A stretch of 64,000 nt of DNA from Progne subis subis (taxonomy: Eukaryota; Chordata; Aves; Passeriformes; Hirundinidae), in contig JAKJHU010000026.1 of NCBI GenBank assembly GCA_022316685.1, forward strand, positions 3,658,501-3,722,500. Reading direction: 5' to 3'. Position numbers and translations under genes: made by a program. The notes below the pieces were generated by a model. It was given only the letters and a program-made list of their open reading frames with translations, was not told the DNA's origin and searched no databases. This document shows, one piece after another, positions 25,679 to 36,530 of the stretch (positions are counted from its first letter, which is position 1; every line of letters starts with the position of its first letter).

Positions 25679-26593
25679 CACCAGCAAATACCAAAACAAG
25701 AAGTCAACCAAATAAAGAGTTGGTTGTTTTCAACAGGAATACTGCACAGGGTGAAGACAGGCTAGGAAGTATTTAGACCACCTATACTGAAGCATGTACT
25801 TCTAGCAGGGAGAGGCAGATTTCTCCAAAGAATGATTCAAAGCAATCAAAGTACATGAAAACCTTGAATATATCTGATTTGCAAGTGCCCAGTTCACTGT
25901 CTCCATCTAAGAGAGGACCTGAGTGAGGAAATGGCAGTTCCCACTTCTGCTTCCATCAGTCTGTCCTAAGGAAAAGCCTGCTGGTCCTATCACCTCACTC
26001 ATCCCATCTGCTAAGTCAAGATAATGTGACTGATCCCTCTTGTAAAGTAATTTCAGGGTGCGATATTACAGTAGACTGTGCAGTACTACAAAGAATCTCA
26101 CAGATCCTCACTACAATCCTGTGGTAGAAATGCAGCTTGTACCTCAGTTAGCTTGGGTATTTTTACACCACACTTCACAAAGAGCCTTGAAAATGTGTCC
26201 TTGTAAGCACTGGATAAATTATACTGGAACCTAGGTAAGGTGAAATGAGAATGGAATAATTTGTCAGTGACCTAAATATATTCCCTTTTGCAGGAAGATC
26301 TGCTTAAAAGAAGCAAGCATTTTCACAAGGAGTGGGGAGTAAAGTAATGCTTTGTCTCTTCTATGATAAACCCAGCTTTAACTCTACTCAGGATTGAGCG
26401 AATTCCACAAAAATATAAATGACAATTGCCATCAAGCAAAACTATATTTCTTGCAGGCCTCAAGCAAATGCTGAATGTATTTTCATTATATAAGGACTGC
26501 AGATGTACAAATGCTACCAAGTTGCTTGTCGGTTACTTATAAAGCTACATGACTATGTTATTCTGGTTGTGTTCAATCTACAAAGACATTATT

Positions 26594-26620
26594 AAAAACA
26601 AAACAAAACAAAACAAAAAA
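26594..26620. repeat. AAAAC pentanucleotide repeat
   Basis: Five AAAAC-like units are followed by A6 and C4. Confidence 0.92.
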
Positions 26621-26773
26621 CCCCACCTAAACCCGAAACCAAACCCCTGAAACAACTTCCTCCACCTAAACACAATCCCTAAATAGGAGGTCAGACTTAT
26701 TCACTCCTTTCAAATAACAAACTAGTTTATTTTAAAGTCTCTTGATTCTCTTTTTGCATATTAAAACCAGTTT

Positions 26774-26792
26774 AAAAAAAAAAAAAAAAAAA
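26774..26792. repeat. Poly-A tract (19 bases)
   Basis: This is a pure run of 19 A. Confidence 0.96.
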
Positions 26793-27887
26793 GTAACAGG
26801 ACATTATTAAAGCCATCTTTTAAAACATTTCCATATTAACTCTTTTTCTGATAAAACCTGACTTTGGAGGAGAAAAAAATCTTATCCTTCCAATCTTTGT
26901 TCTCCCTTATATGATACATTATTTGTTAAAGCCTCAATTCAGAAGTTTCTTAAAAATTCCACTTCCATTTTTTGAATTTCCAAATTCCATGTAGCTTCAC
27001 TTGCTGGAAAGGAGTAGCAGAACTGTGTATAATTCAAAACTGAAGGAATAGAGTAATGGAGACAATAACATTTCAGTATTAGCTCCTGCAATATTTTTCT
27101 AAAACAGTATCATGCAATACTCGTTCCTCATTCTATAATTATTATGCAATGCTCATGTGATATATGAAGTTACAGAGTATTTTAGGGACTAGTACAAGTC
27201 TGCCCATCAAGTTTATGATGAAGTTTAAGCATTTCACCCTGATTTATCACCAGACTGTACATATACTATTTAAACTACAGTTCTACTGATCATGGAAAAT
27301 AAGTTTTCCACTATAATTAATGCTAGCAAGATATATGTGCTGGATTACATAGACCTTTGTAAACTATGCTGGGATTTTCATATGGAGTTTTTTCTTATGA
27401 CCTTCACTCGTGCATCATCTTCACATATTTTGCTATGTATTTTGTCCCCTTCCTGCCCTGTCAGTTTCCACCTTTATTTTGCATTGGCTATAAGCAATGA
27501 AACTGTGCCCCATGGTGTCACGATGGCTGATTTAGGCCCCTATGCAGAACAGATCTGCCAGGGCTAACTAGATGTCAGCTGTCCAAACAAGAGCCCATGT
27601 TCATCTGCATTAAACAGATGATTCACTGGTATTTAGCTGGTTTTATTCAATCTGATAAGATTGATAATTTTTAGCACTAATTGCATTAACAGAAATGCAG
27701 CTCTTAACCAGGAGCAGGAGCTATAGTTAACAGAATTTTTCATACCTTTCAAGTTTCATTGATCAGCCAGAGATAAAAGTTGAAATCTTCCATACAACTA
27801 CATTGAGAAATAGTAATTCACTTGTTCATATTTTTAATGTTTAGAGCTCACATAGTAAATGTTTAACCACTCAGAGACAAAATTGTT

Positions 27888-27995
27888 AAAAAAAAACCCA
27901 AACAAAACAAACAAACAAACAAACAAAAAAGAAACCCACAAAAAAACATAATCAACAACCACAACAACAAACCCACAAAAACAAAACAAAAAAAA
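27888..27995. repeat. Long A/C-rich low-complexity tract
   Basis: About 108 bases are almost entirely A and C, built from AAAC, AAC and AAAAC units. It contains only a single G and two T, so the strands are very asymmetric. Confidence 0.93.
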
Positions 27996-28460
27996 GTCTT
28001 TAAAGTGCAGATTATTCCCTGAAGGGTATTATGTAAATTTTGCGCACCACAGGAATGTCAGTTCTGGTGCAGCAACAACTGTCCCTCTCTGGCATGCACA
28101 CATGCACCCTCATACACTAATTTTGGATGTTGAAGATATTTATCCCCAGTTGTTTTATAACTTTGCATACATTCACCAGAACTACCATGAATTAGCACAG
28201 CATGCACCAACAAAGTGGCTGAGTTACAGTCTCTGCATTGCAGGACAAAAAACACTAAACCTTTTTTAATGTAGGCAGTACATAAGAGAACAATGCTCTC
28301 AAATTAAGCTACTTGAGGAATTAAACTAAACAAAGTATAAAAACTTTGACTGGCATTTTGTCCTAATATCACAGTCAAAAATCCTATCCTAGAAAGTCTT
28401 ACAGGATCTTCAGTACCTGCAAGTAGAAGGCATTTAGTTTTGAATCTCATTTGTAAATGG

Positions 28461-28485
28461 TCCAGTGAGCAGCACAGCGCCCCCT
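28461..28485. promoter_or_regulatory. RE1/NRSE-like motif overlapping a CTCF-like core
   Basis: The right half, GCACAGCGCC at 28472-28481, differs from the RE1 (REST) right half GGACAGCGCC at one base. A 2-base spacer separates it from TCCAGTGAG at 28461-28469, which agrees with the left half TTCAGCACC at four of nine positions. The minus strand over 28476-28485 reads AGGGGGCGCT, the core of the CTCF motif. It is an isolated GC-rich patch in AT-rich DNA, about 2 kb from the CpG island. Binding is inference from motif similarity. Confidence 0.35.
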
Positions 28486-28837
28486 AAACCATGATTGTGC
28501 ACTGGATTTGCTCCTATTTAAAGGAAAGTGCCGTCTGACACACTATTTCTCCAGTCAATTTTTAGAAAAAGCAGGTAACAATGAATGTGTTGGTTTGGTT
28601 GTTTTCTGGATTTGTTTGGTAGATTTATTGTCCGATTGTTTGTTTGTTTTCTGTTTGATTGACATTTTCTAAGCAGAAATGAAAAAGTTATTTATTGTAG
28701 TCCTTAAGTAAGATGATTAGTAACTTTAACGACAAAGGAAAATTGTTACATTTTTTCCATAGGATTACATAAAAAAAAGTGCCAGACTTTAATTTGCATT
28801 AGGTAACTATACTATACTATGTCTTCTTGAGAAAAAT

Positions 28838-28858
28838 TGAAATGAAATGAAATGAAAT
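28838..28858. repeat. GAAAT pentanucleotide repeat
   Basis: Four consecutive GAAAT units. Confidence 0.92.
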
Positions 28859-29828
28859 ATTCTGTCAAAGACAGTGAAGTAGGTTAGGGAACCCTTTTGG
28901 TTATTTCTCTGAATCTTACCTGTACGGTTAGGCAAAATGCCAAACATGTGCCAAACTTTTAAATTAATTTTATATTTGCTCTAGTGACATTTATTATTAT
29001 TCAATAGAGGGACAATTTATGCAGAAGGAAGGCTTCAGTGTTTTCACACAACTGTGTAAGGTTGACTGCAGCACAGAGGTAAAGATTTAGAAAGGAAGGA
29101 GCTATGCCTAGTGTCTCGGAATGAAAAATGCATTCTGTACCTTGAATATAGGTGGCGATTATATCACCTGTGCTAACTGAAGTAATAATTTTACTATGTT
29201 TTCCACTGTATTTCTTTTGATCATGAAAAACTAATGGGGCATTGATGCACATGAAATTGAATTTATCCCAACCCCTAATATGAATGATAAACTACATTAA
29301 TATATAAGAAATGCTCATGCTGCTTTACAGAGATCCAGTAAGAGAAATACATGCAGACATCTACATTTGCCACATTCCACTGGCTTCTGTACCCTGTCCT
29401 CCTTGTATCTTGTCACTCATGTACACAAAACAGACTCTCACAGGCACACACAGATAGACGCATACACACACACAGAGGTTTAGGACTGTGTTGTTTTCAA
29501 AGATACACATTAGCAAAGTCATCCTAAGGAACTCCTTGCTTGCCAAAACATTCACTTCCAGACCACTGACAGTTCCATCACTCAAAATGTGGCTTGAACT
29601 AAAGACACATAGTAATTTTTGTTCCTTAGGAAGGGTACTATTGGGGCGGGCTAAGAGGAAATGTAGAGAGGATTTATTTCTGCCTGTGCATTATTTACAG
29701 TGCCCTTCACACAAAGTAAAGTTAGGTGACTGCTTAAGCTTTAACAAGCAGCTAAAGGTAAATCTGTAGGAGGTCTTCTTTTGCTGCAATTTCAATTCTC
29801 AGCTATCACATATAATGTTACAAGCATT

Positions 29829-29868
29829 GGGGGGGGGGGGGTGGGGGTGGGGGGGGGGGGGGGTGGGG
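29829..29868 (+). repeat. Long G tract with three T interruptions
   Basis: Of 40 bases, 37 are G, in runs of 13, 5, 15 and 4 separated by single T. This is an almost ideal G-quadruplex-forming sequence. It lies about 600 bases from the CpG island, on the likely downstream side of a minus-strand transcript. Confidence 0.95.
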
Positions 29869-30358
29869 AGAGAACCCCAGACCCTGAAATTGCTATTCAA
29901 ATACCAAGCTTAATGGTCTCCCATATAGTTCAACATGGCATGCGGTTTTATTGTATAAAAAGGCTCACATATGTGAGTTGAGCAAAAGAATCTGCCTGCC
30001 ATCACCGTTAAAATGCATCTGCACATTATCCCCATAAGTTAAGGAGCAGAACTGTAGGTATTACGAACACAGTCACACACAAACACATACACAGAGCGCC
30101 GCTACCTTTCTATGCCTGTATTTTGCAGGTCCCTTTGCAACTGCCTCGGATATGCAAACACGTTTCTACAGCACCACAAGGGTAAGGCTTACGTACCAGC
30201 GGCAACTTTAACACAGACAAATTACAGGTTGTGCACCCACTACGACAGCATTATTGCACAAAATATTTTGCGCTACTTAGAAGGCTGTGTTAGCGGCACC
30301 GCTGTCTAGAAATATCCATGTTGCCACATATTAAAGTGTCATTTTATTTAAGCCTTAC

Positions 30359-30500
30359 CTTGGCTGACTTGCCCTAACTGGTGACAAGGCACTTTAATTT
30401 ATAAGAAGCAAATGGGGACTTTTCGCAGTGCTGGCGGCACAGCTACTCGCCGTCCTCAGAGAGGTACCCGGCCCCGTCTCCGCATCCCTCGGAGCCCTGA
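30359..30500 (-). other. Possible 5' untranslated first exon with splice donor
   Basis: On the minus strand the sequence runs out of the CpG island to CCAAG followed by GTAAGG. This is a good match to the donor consensus, with the exon ending at 30359 and GT at 30358-30357. The upstream end is a guess: an inverted CCAAT box at 30541-30545 suggests a start near 30450-30500. No coding sequence is recognised, so it would be non-coding or a long non-coding RNA. This is inference from promoter-like context and one splice motif. Confidence 0.3.
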
Positions 30501-31050
30501 GCCCCGCGCCGCCGCTCCTGCAGCGCCGGCAGCCCGGGCGATTGGCCGCGCCGCCCCCCCGCCCCCGCCCCGCTCCGCGCCCGCCCGCCTCCCCTCCCTG
30601 CCCGCCCCCGTTCTTCTCCCCTCCCCGCCTTGTTTTCCCCGTTTCCAGCACTTCGGGGACGCAAGCAGCCTCCTGCGCGCAATGGCAGACCCGGGCTAGC
30701 CCCGGCTCTAGGACAGATGCGCGATTCATCCATCCACACACCAATCCATCCATCCATCCATGCATCCATCCATCCGTCCTTCCGTACCGATACAACCGGG
30801 GCGTTCGGGCACAGAGATGTCTTTGTCCGGTAACTGCGCGGCGACTGCGAAACCCCCCTGTTCGTGCTTGAGGTGCAGAAGAAGGACGGCTCCAGCTTGG
30901 TGACAGCAAGCCCCTAAATTCGGTGCCGGGAAGGGGGGCCGGGAGCCGGGAGGGCTGGGCTGCCGATCGGGGCGGGAGTGCACAGAAGGGGCGCACCACC
31001 GAAAGCGGGCAGTACGGCACTGCTGTGGCAAGCCGGCGATAAATTTTCCT
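30411..31050. promoter_or_regulatory. CpG island, likely promoter
   Basis: GC content and CpG density jump sharply against AT-rich surroundings. The densest part is 30470-30610, with many CG dinucleotides and tandem CCCCGCC/CCCGCCC boxes (30555-30605), and a GGGGCGGG box lies at 30969-30976. ATTGG at 30541-30545 is a CCAAT box on the minus strand. There is no TATA box in a convincing place. Such islands usually mark transcription starts of housekeeping or developmental genes. Direction is unclear; the donor at 30359 favours the minus strand. Long open frames here on both strands (up to 225 codons on the minus strand, 30394-31071) reflect GC richness and a tandem repeat, not a known protein. 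Confidence 0.8.
30727..30786. repeat. ATCC tetranucleotide repeat inside the CpG island
   Basis: Imperfect ATCC/CATC units run for about 60 bases, with ACAC, GC and GT interruptions. On the minus strand they read as a GGAT array encoding repeated Trp-Met-Asp-Gly. Confidence 0.93.
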
Positions 31051-31670
31051 ATTTCTGTGCAAAGTCGTCACAGCCTGCTAAACAGTCCACTGCCGGCTCA
31101 TTCATCAGCCGTCCACATGGTCCGGCTGTAAGAGTCTATATTGAATGATGCCCTTTAATGCCCCCTTCCAATCCTGGTGGTGCACAGGAGGTGTCACATA
31201 AGCAACCCATCCCCGACCAGATCAGCTCTACTCCTTTAAGGATTTCCTGCTAAGACCCCTATATGAATATCACTACACCGGTGACTTTAAGTTGGTGGGT
31301 AATTTGTGCCCTTTCAGGCTGGTCTGGATCAAGGCAGGCTGGCTGATGCAATTAAAAAAATCTGGACCTTGTAGAATATCTTTACTCCAAACACACCTTA
31401 CTCAGAATTAAGATTAATGGCATTCTTCTGATTCAGGGTTTCAGGAATGGGGCAACCGTGTCAGACTGCTTACTCAACCTGCTAAAGCAGCATATTAAAA
31501 ATGTGATTAACATATAAGTGAAAACCCTGGCACATTTCCTGCTGGTGCAAAGGAACCTCGATTCTAGCCAGCAGGACATGTACCCTGGAGTGAGCCATGA
31601 AACCAGAGCGTGTTTGAGTCCCAAAGCTCAGGCAGGAAATGACAGGATGAAAGAAGAGACAGCTACTGCT

Positions 31671-31672
<2 letters not shown>

Positions 31673-31708
<36 letters not shown>
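31673..31708. repeat. Poly-T tract (36 bases)
   Basis: This is a pure run of 36 T, about 600 bases from the CpG island. Confidence 0.97.
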
Positions 31709-31711
<3 letters not shown>

Positions 31712-33412
31712 GTATTATGGGTCAGAAGCAGCATCTGAAATATAAATGATAGGTATCCCATGTACAAATGATCTGGATTTGAAAAGCAGAGCTGAAAAGA
31801 GTAATTCTACAATTTAACATAACCAGAAGGGAAGCTGTTACACCAGATTAGATGGAAAGAACAACGCTGCTCACTGAGATCACTTGGACTGCTGGATTTT
31901 GAGAACTTCTCAAACAAAATCGCTCTGAGCTTCTCAGCGATATACATTAAAAATTATTTTGCTAGCAGGATAGGGAATTGAAGGCAAAAAGCAGCTAGTT
32001 GTTTGAATTTGGGGGTTGTAAGCTCTTGGAGGGAATGAAATAGAAGCTATTTCAATTTGCTATTTATACGTCCTCTGGCTTGCAGCTGCAGCACATACGA
32101 ATCAATGTGTTAATACAGTCTTCTGAGCGTTCTCTCTCATGCAACTTCTGTTAGGTTGTGCATAGCTCCAGATTCAGACAGATCTCATGATCTGGGGGAT
32201 GGGCTGCTTCTTTCCAGATGCTTTCACTATTTTACTGCACTATGGCAGAAGCAAATTTTTAATCTCCTTGCCAGAGAAGTAGTTGTATTAGTAACCGGGA
32301 GAGGGAAAAAAGGAAGAAATGAAAGAGTGAAAAGACATGTTTCTTCTCATTCTCTTAAGGTCCATACAATTTAATATGAAAAGGAATTCATGTCAAACCA
32401 TCCTCCAAAGGTTCCCATCTCAGTGCAAATAGTGAAACCAATAAAATATAGGGATACCTTTCAGTCTACCTACCCTTTGATTTAATGCTTCTTATGAGTA
32501 ACAACCCAGGGATATGGCTGAAAACAAAACATTTTATTTTAAGGTCTTCTCAGTAATTTCCAGTGAATAAGACAGAATTATGAATATTCACCAGATACTC
32601 AGAGTATATGTCATCAACTCATTTATTTCTGCAATAAGATGTTTGACAAGCAGAGGGAAGTCTTGTTGTTTCAGAAAAGCATTTAGAAGGTGAAAATCTG
32701 TAATTCTTTCTTCATATACATATATATAATAAATACAGGCACATGCATTTGTATTGACATATTTCAGAGACTTCTCACAAGCAGGAGTGAAGAATATCTG
32801 TTTAAAGAGATTATATCCAGTATTGCAGGCTAATTTGATATACAATGATCAAAGTTTTCTTAAGAATTCAAAATAATGACATTTCAAGGAAAAAGCTGAC
32901 AGTTTGAAAAAACTAGCCTCAATGAACTCTGACATTTCTTTTAAGCCTGCATTTTAAGACTAAATACTGAAATTTGGTGTTACTGATGTTAGGTCAATCC
33001 TTTCATCAGTTTGAATGCTAAAAGAATTTGAATTTGTCATGGGGAAATAAAGTCTGATGAAAAGAACCTCAAAATGAAGTTACCGTCTGGGACTGCAGCA
33101 GTTTTCCCAAAGGAATTCCAGAGAAAATTTGATATAACCATTGAAGTGATTGCATTCATGGACTTTGCCAAAGGAATCCAGCAAACTTACACAATTCTAG
33201 CAGTATATCAAAATACAGAACTTTGCCAATCACATTCATGTTCCCTTCCTGAACTTGAGAGCTTGAGACAGTGATTACAGGGGCAGAAGAAGAGAAGGGG
33301 CTCTTTTTGTCCCTTCTAACTTGTGCACTTACTGTGTTTAAGAGCAATACTGTAAAGGACATAGACTAGTTATGAGGGAGTATATAGCTGTACCAAAAGT
33401 AAAAGATTAAAT

Positions 33413-33429
33413 AAAAAAAAAAAAAAAAA
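33413..33429. repeat. Poly-A tract (17 bases)
   Basis: This is a run of 17 A following GATTAAAT. Confidence 0.95.
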
Positions 33430-35108
33430 TTGCTTTGCTGCTCCAGTTAATAAATTATAGAACTCACAAAATCAGTCTCTCTTTGGGGGTGCTTAATATG
33501 CTAAACATGAATTGATTGTCTTGCAGGTAACTGCTAGAGAACTATTCATCCAGGTAACATTCAGCCAATTAGAACAACAGTAATTGGTTCATTAATACCT
33601 AAAGTAATGAAAATTCCAGGTCATTTATGGATTACAAAGTTCCTGTACACAAGATAGATAGATGAGGAATGGCCAAGATCATATTGGGATATTGCCAAGT
33701 TTAAGTCCTACCCTTTCTTTATCTTAAACACGTGTACTCTAACAGCTGCAGCTGAAGAAAATTAGATCAGGCATTGCCAAGAACCTCTGCTCACACGCTG
33801 AGAGCAATTGCACTGGGAATTTACATGTTCTTGTTCAAAAGCTCCAGGGAATAACATAGTAACCCCTACCACCAGCAGCAACTTCTCAGTCTACAAAAAA
33901 TTACCAACCCCTTAATTTTTTCCTAGAGTGAAAGAGTGAAAACATAGCATTCTACCATTTCCTGCCACAAATTCCACATTCACAAATCATTAGTTTTCTT
34001 CTCAGCTGCAGTGCATAAGAACCAGTCCCAGACATATGTCTGAGAACATATTTGACACTCCCCACCAATCTCTGTTTCTTGTCTAGAAGATGAACATTTT
34101 TATTTGCTGAGTTATTAATAAATATTCTTACAACTACTAATTTATGCAGAAATTAATTTTCTTAAAGGTTTGCTTATGATTTACTAATGACAGTTCTTTA
34201 GAAATTGTCATCCAAAAATGTATCAATAAGTGGAATTAACAACAGCCTTGAGTTTTAAAAGCAACTAAAAGCAATATGTCAAGTTGAATATAAAAATAAT
34301 GTATATGGGTTGATGATGCATCACAATGGGACAACACAATGGCTCAACAGACTACTGCTATTTCTATTTCAAAGAGGACCTAAATATAGTAAAACGTAAC
34401 ATAAAATGCAAAAATAATTTTCACATCAAATGCATTTACAATATTGTTACATTTCTATCTCTAAATAACTAACAGAAAATTATACTGAAAGAGATCACAG
34501 CAGTCAAAATTTTCCCTTTCTGATACTTAATAGTGGGACAGAAATCTTCAACTTGTCTAGTAAATGAACATACAACTGAGCTATCTTCATGTTTGTAATG
34601 AAGACTCTCTGGAGGTTTCTGATATCATGCCTCTCTATTTTTATTTTTAATTTGGTAATGTGCACAAATATTCAGAGGAAACAGCATTAAGACAATTTAT
34701 TTTGCATATGGTCTCTCTGAATATTCTGTAAGGCATACATTTCCTCTAGAAAATTTAAATAGTTGATTAGAAAAAGTAAATTTTTAGTATAGGTTAGCAA
34801 ATTCTACACTATACTAATTGCAGAGGGAATAGCACTGCTGATACTACCTTGGCTTCTTCTATAGTAAGCATCACTGGAGTATTTTCTAATAAAACAACAA
34901 CAGCTGTTCCTAGATATATGATGCCAATAACAGTTGCCAGTCACAAAAACTTGTGATGATATAGTCACTTGCTTTTAGTATTCCATGAAACAGCAGGCAA
35001 AATATACTGACAGAACTTGGAGAAAACAACATAATGCTTGGCATTTTGCTACCTGTTATCATAAAACTCTGAGCTAATCAGTCCCTTTCTGAATGAAGGA
35101 AAGAGAGA

Positions 35109-35127
35109 AAAAAAAAAAAAAAAAAAT
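35109..35127. repeat. Poly-A tract (19 bases)
   Basis: This is a run of 19 A following GAAAGAGAG. Confidence 0.96.
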
Positions 35128-36125
35128 TATAAAAGACCACGAAAGAATAGCATGATGTGTCAATCTCTCAGTCTCTGCATGGAAACAGACAAGAAAGAAG
35201 ACTCAGCTGAAGGCAGCGAAATAAGTAACTTACACATGTAGATCTTTCTGCCCATCTCATGGAATTTTACACTAACATTTATAATTGACACCATTCAATC
35301 AAGAAACATCCTTAATTGGGGTGTTTCCTAGGAAACAAATACAATTGTGTAATTGTAGGTCATGCACTGACCAGTGTAAAATGCAACATCCAGGTAACTG
35401 TATAATGTTCATCTGTAATAGGTGGCATTTTTGTAAGTTAAAATCTGTCAATGAAATTATCCTGATGTTTTTAAAATTAATGTAGGCAAAAACCTTTTTC
35501 ATACAGAGTTTCATATTAAATCCTCACAGGTCAAGGTTCTCTGAATTGTTGCAAATGCTTATTCAGATAGTCCATGTAAAATGTCAAATACAAATATTCC
35601 AATTTGTGAACATTATATTTGGTGGAGTTTGGCTCTTACAGCTGGTAGTGAGATACAAACTTCCTTCCCACTGTAACAAGAGCTTTAACAAATTTTTGCT
35701 TAGAGGTAGGAAGATATTAACAAGCAAAGATTCCTGGGACAACATAAAGACAGATTTTCATAATATCATCCAGAAGAGCATTATCTCTGGGGCATATTAT
35801 ATATTTTGTATCATTACTAAGATAAAGAAATTGCTTTTCTTAGACTCAGCATTCAGTATGCAAACAGCTGATCAAAAAAAAAGGCGAAATGTAAAATGTT
35901 ACAAGATGATGATGTAACTTCTACTGAAGTTGGAATATCCTTTCCGTTGAAACCATAATGCTGAATGATGCTGAAGATATGTGAAGGAAAAATTGGATCA
36001 TTTTTGATATGGAATCTTCACTGAATCTTAGCACTCGTTCTGTACTGTATCCTATACTCCCTGTACTATAGCGGCATTTATATATAGCTGTAGTTCTTTT
36101 TTAGCACTTCTTCCAATATGAAGAT

Positions 36126-36174
36126 GTTATATAGCTTATATAGCTTTTATATAGTTTTTATAGCTTATAGTTTT
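36126..36174. repeat. TATAGCTT/TATATAG short tandem repeat
   Basis: Imperfect copies of TATATAGCTT recur about four times, just outside the left end of the next CR1 fragment. Confidence 0.8.
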
Positions 36175-36179
36175 CATGA

Positions 36180-36530
36180 CCTATCAGTGGGCACCATTGA
36201 GAGGAGTCTGGTTTCCTCTTCCTTACCTCCCCTCCTTCATCAGGTTTTTTTTTAATATTTTGGAAAGACCTCTCCAGAGCCTTCTTGTCTCCTCACCAAA
36301 CAGCACCAGCTCTCTGCTTGACCTGATATGATGGATGTTCTGATCCATGAGTGAGGTGCATGACTGTTTTCTGCACCAGCTGCTCTTGTGTTGTGTACTG
36401 GGGATAAAGAATGGGACTCAGCACTCCAGACAGGTCCCACCAGGACTGAGGCAATGGACAACTTCCCTTAAGCTGCTGATAATGCTCTTCTAATGCAGCC
36501 CAGGATTCTGTTCGCCTTCTTTCTTACAGA
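36180..36530 (-). mobile_element. CR1 LINE internal fragment, antisense
   Basis: The plus strand reads the complement of CR1. It has GTGGGCACCATTGAGAGGAG, TCTGGTTTCCTCTTCC, AGCACCAGCTCTCTGC, GACTCAGCACTCCAGACAGG and TCCCACCAGGACTGAGGCAA. It ends with CAGCCCAGGATTCTGTTCGC and CTTCTTTCTT. The element's 3' tail is missing at the left, so it is truncated at both ends, and a T-rich patch at 36246-36253 interrupts it. The antisense frame at 36252-36461 is a by-product. Confidence 0.88.

Larger units (their letters stand above)
25679..28460. other. AT-rich non-coding DNA with simple repeats
   Basis: No gene is supported here. There is an A/C repeat at 26594-26620, an A tract at 26774-26792 and a long A/C tract at 27888-27995. 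The 91-codon plus-strand frame at 27292-27567 is unidentified. The stretch around 27540-27760 looks less degenerate than its surroundings and might be a conserved non-coding element, but I cannot test that. Confidence 0.5.
28486..30410. other. Non-coding DNA flanking the CpG island
   Basis: AT-rich sequence with a T/G-rich patch near 28590-28660, an AAATG repeat at 28838-28858, a short AC/CA patch near 29440-29475 and a long G tract at 29829-29868. Weak splice-like signals at 30129-30181 (plus) and 30359 (minus) are listed separately. No protein-coding frame is recognised. Confidence 0.5.
31051..36179. other. Non-coding DNA downstream of the CpG island
   Basis: The first 600 bases (to about 31660) are less AT-rich than the rest and could hold further transcript sequence, but no exon can be defined. 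Beyond that it is AT-rich, with homopolymers at 31673-31708, 33413-33429 and 35109-35127. The 123-codon plus-strand frame at 35546-35917 and the 66-codon frame at 33074-33274 have no recognisable domain. Confidence 0.5.

Noticed and set aside
30394..31071. 225-codon minus-strand open frame across the CpG island
   Set aside because: GC-rich DNA has few stops by chance, the product has no recognisable domain, and part of it is the translated ATCC repeat. It also starts at the island edge without a convincing promoter upstream.
31600..31708. Pol III B-box-like word (TGTTTGAGTCCC) before the T36 tract, hinting at a SINE
   Set aside because: No matching A-box at proper spacing, no cloverleaf, and no target-site duplication; the T run would be on the wrong side for a SINE tail.
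32060..32069. MEF2-like word CTATTTATAC
   Set aside because: A single 10-base match with one mismatch is expected often by chance in AT-rich DNA.
33074..33274. 66-codon plus-strand frame that looks protein-like
   Set aside because: No similarity recognised; length is within chance expectation and no exon boundaries fit well.
35546..35917. 123-codon plus-strand frame
   Set aside because: Composition is dominated by I, L, K and F as expected from AT-rich DNA, with no domain, no splice context and no promoter.
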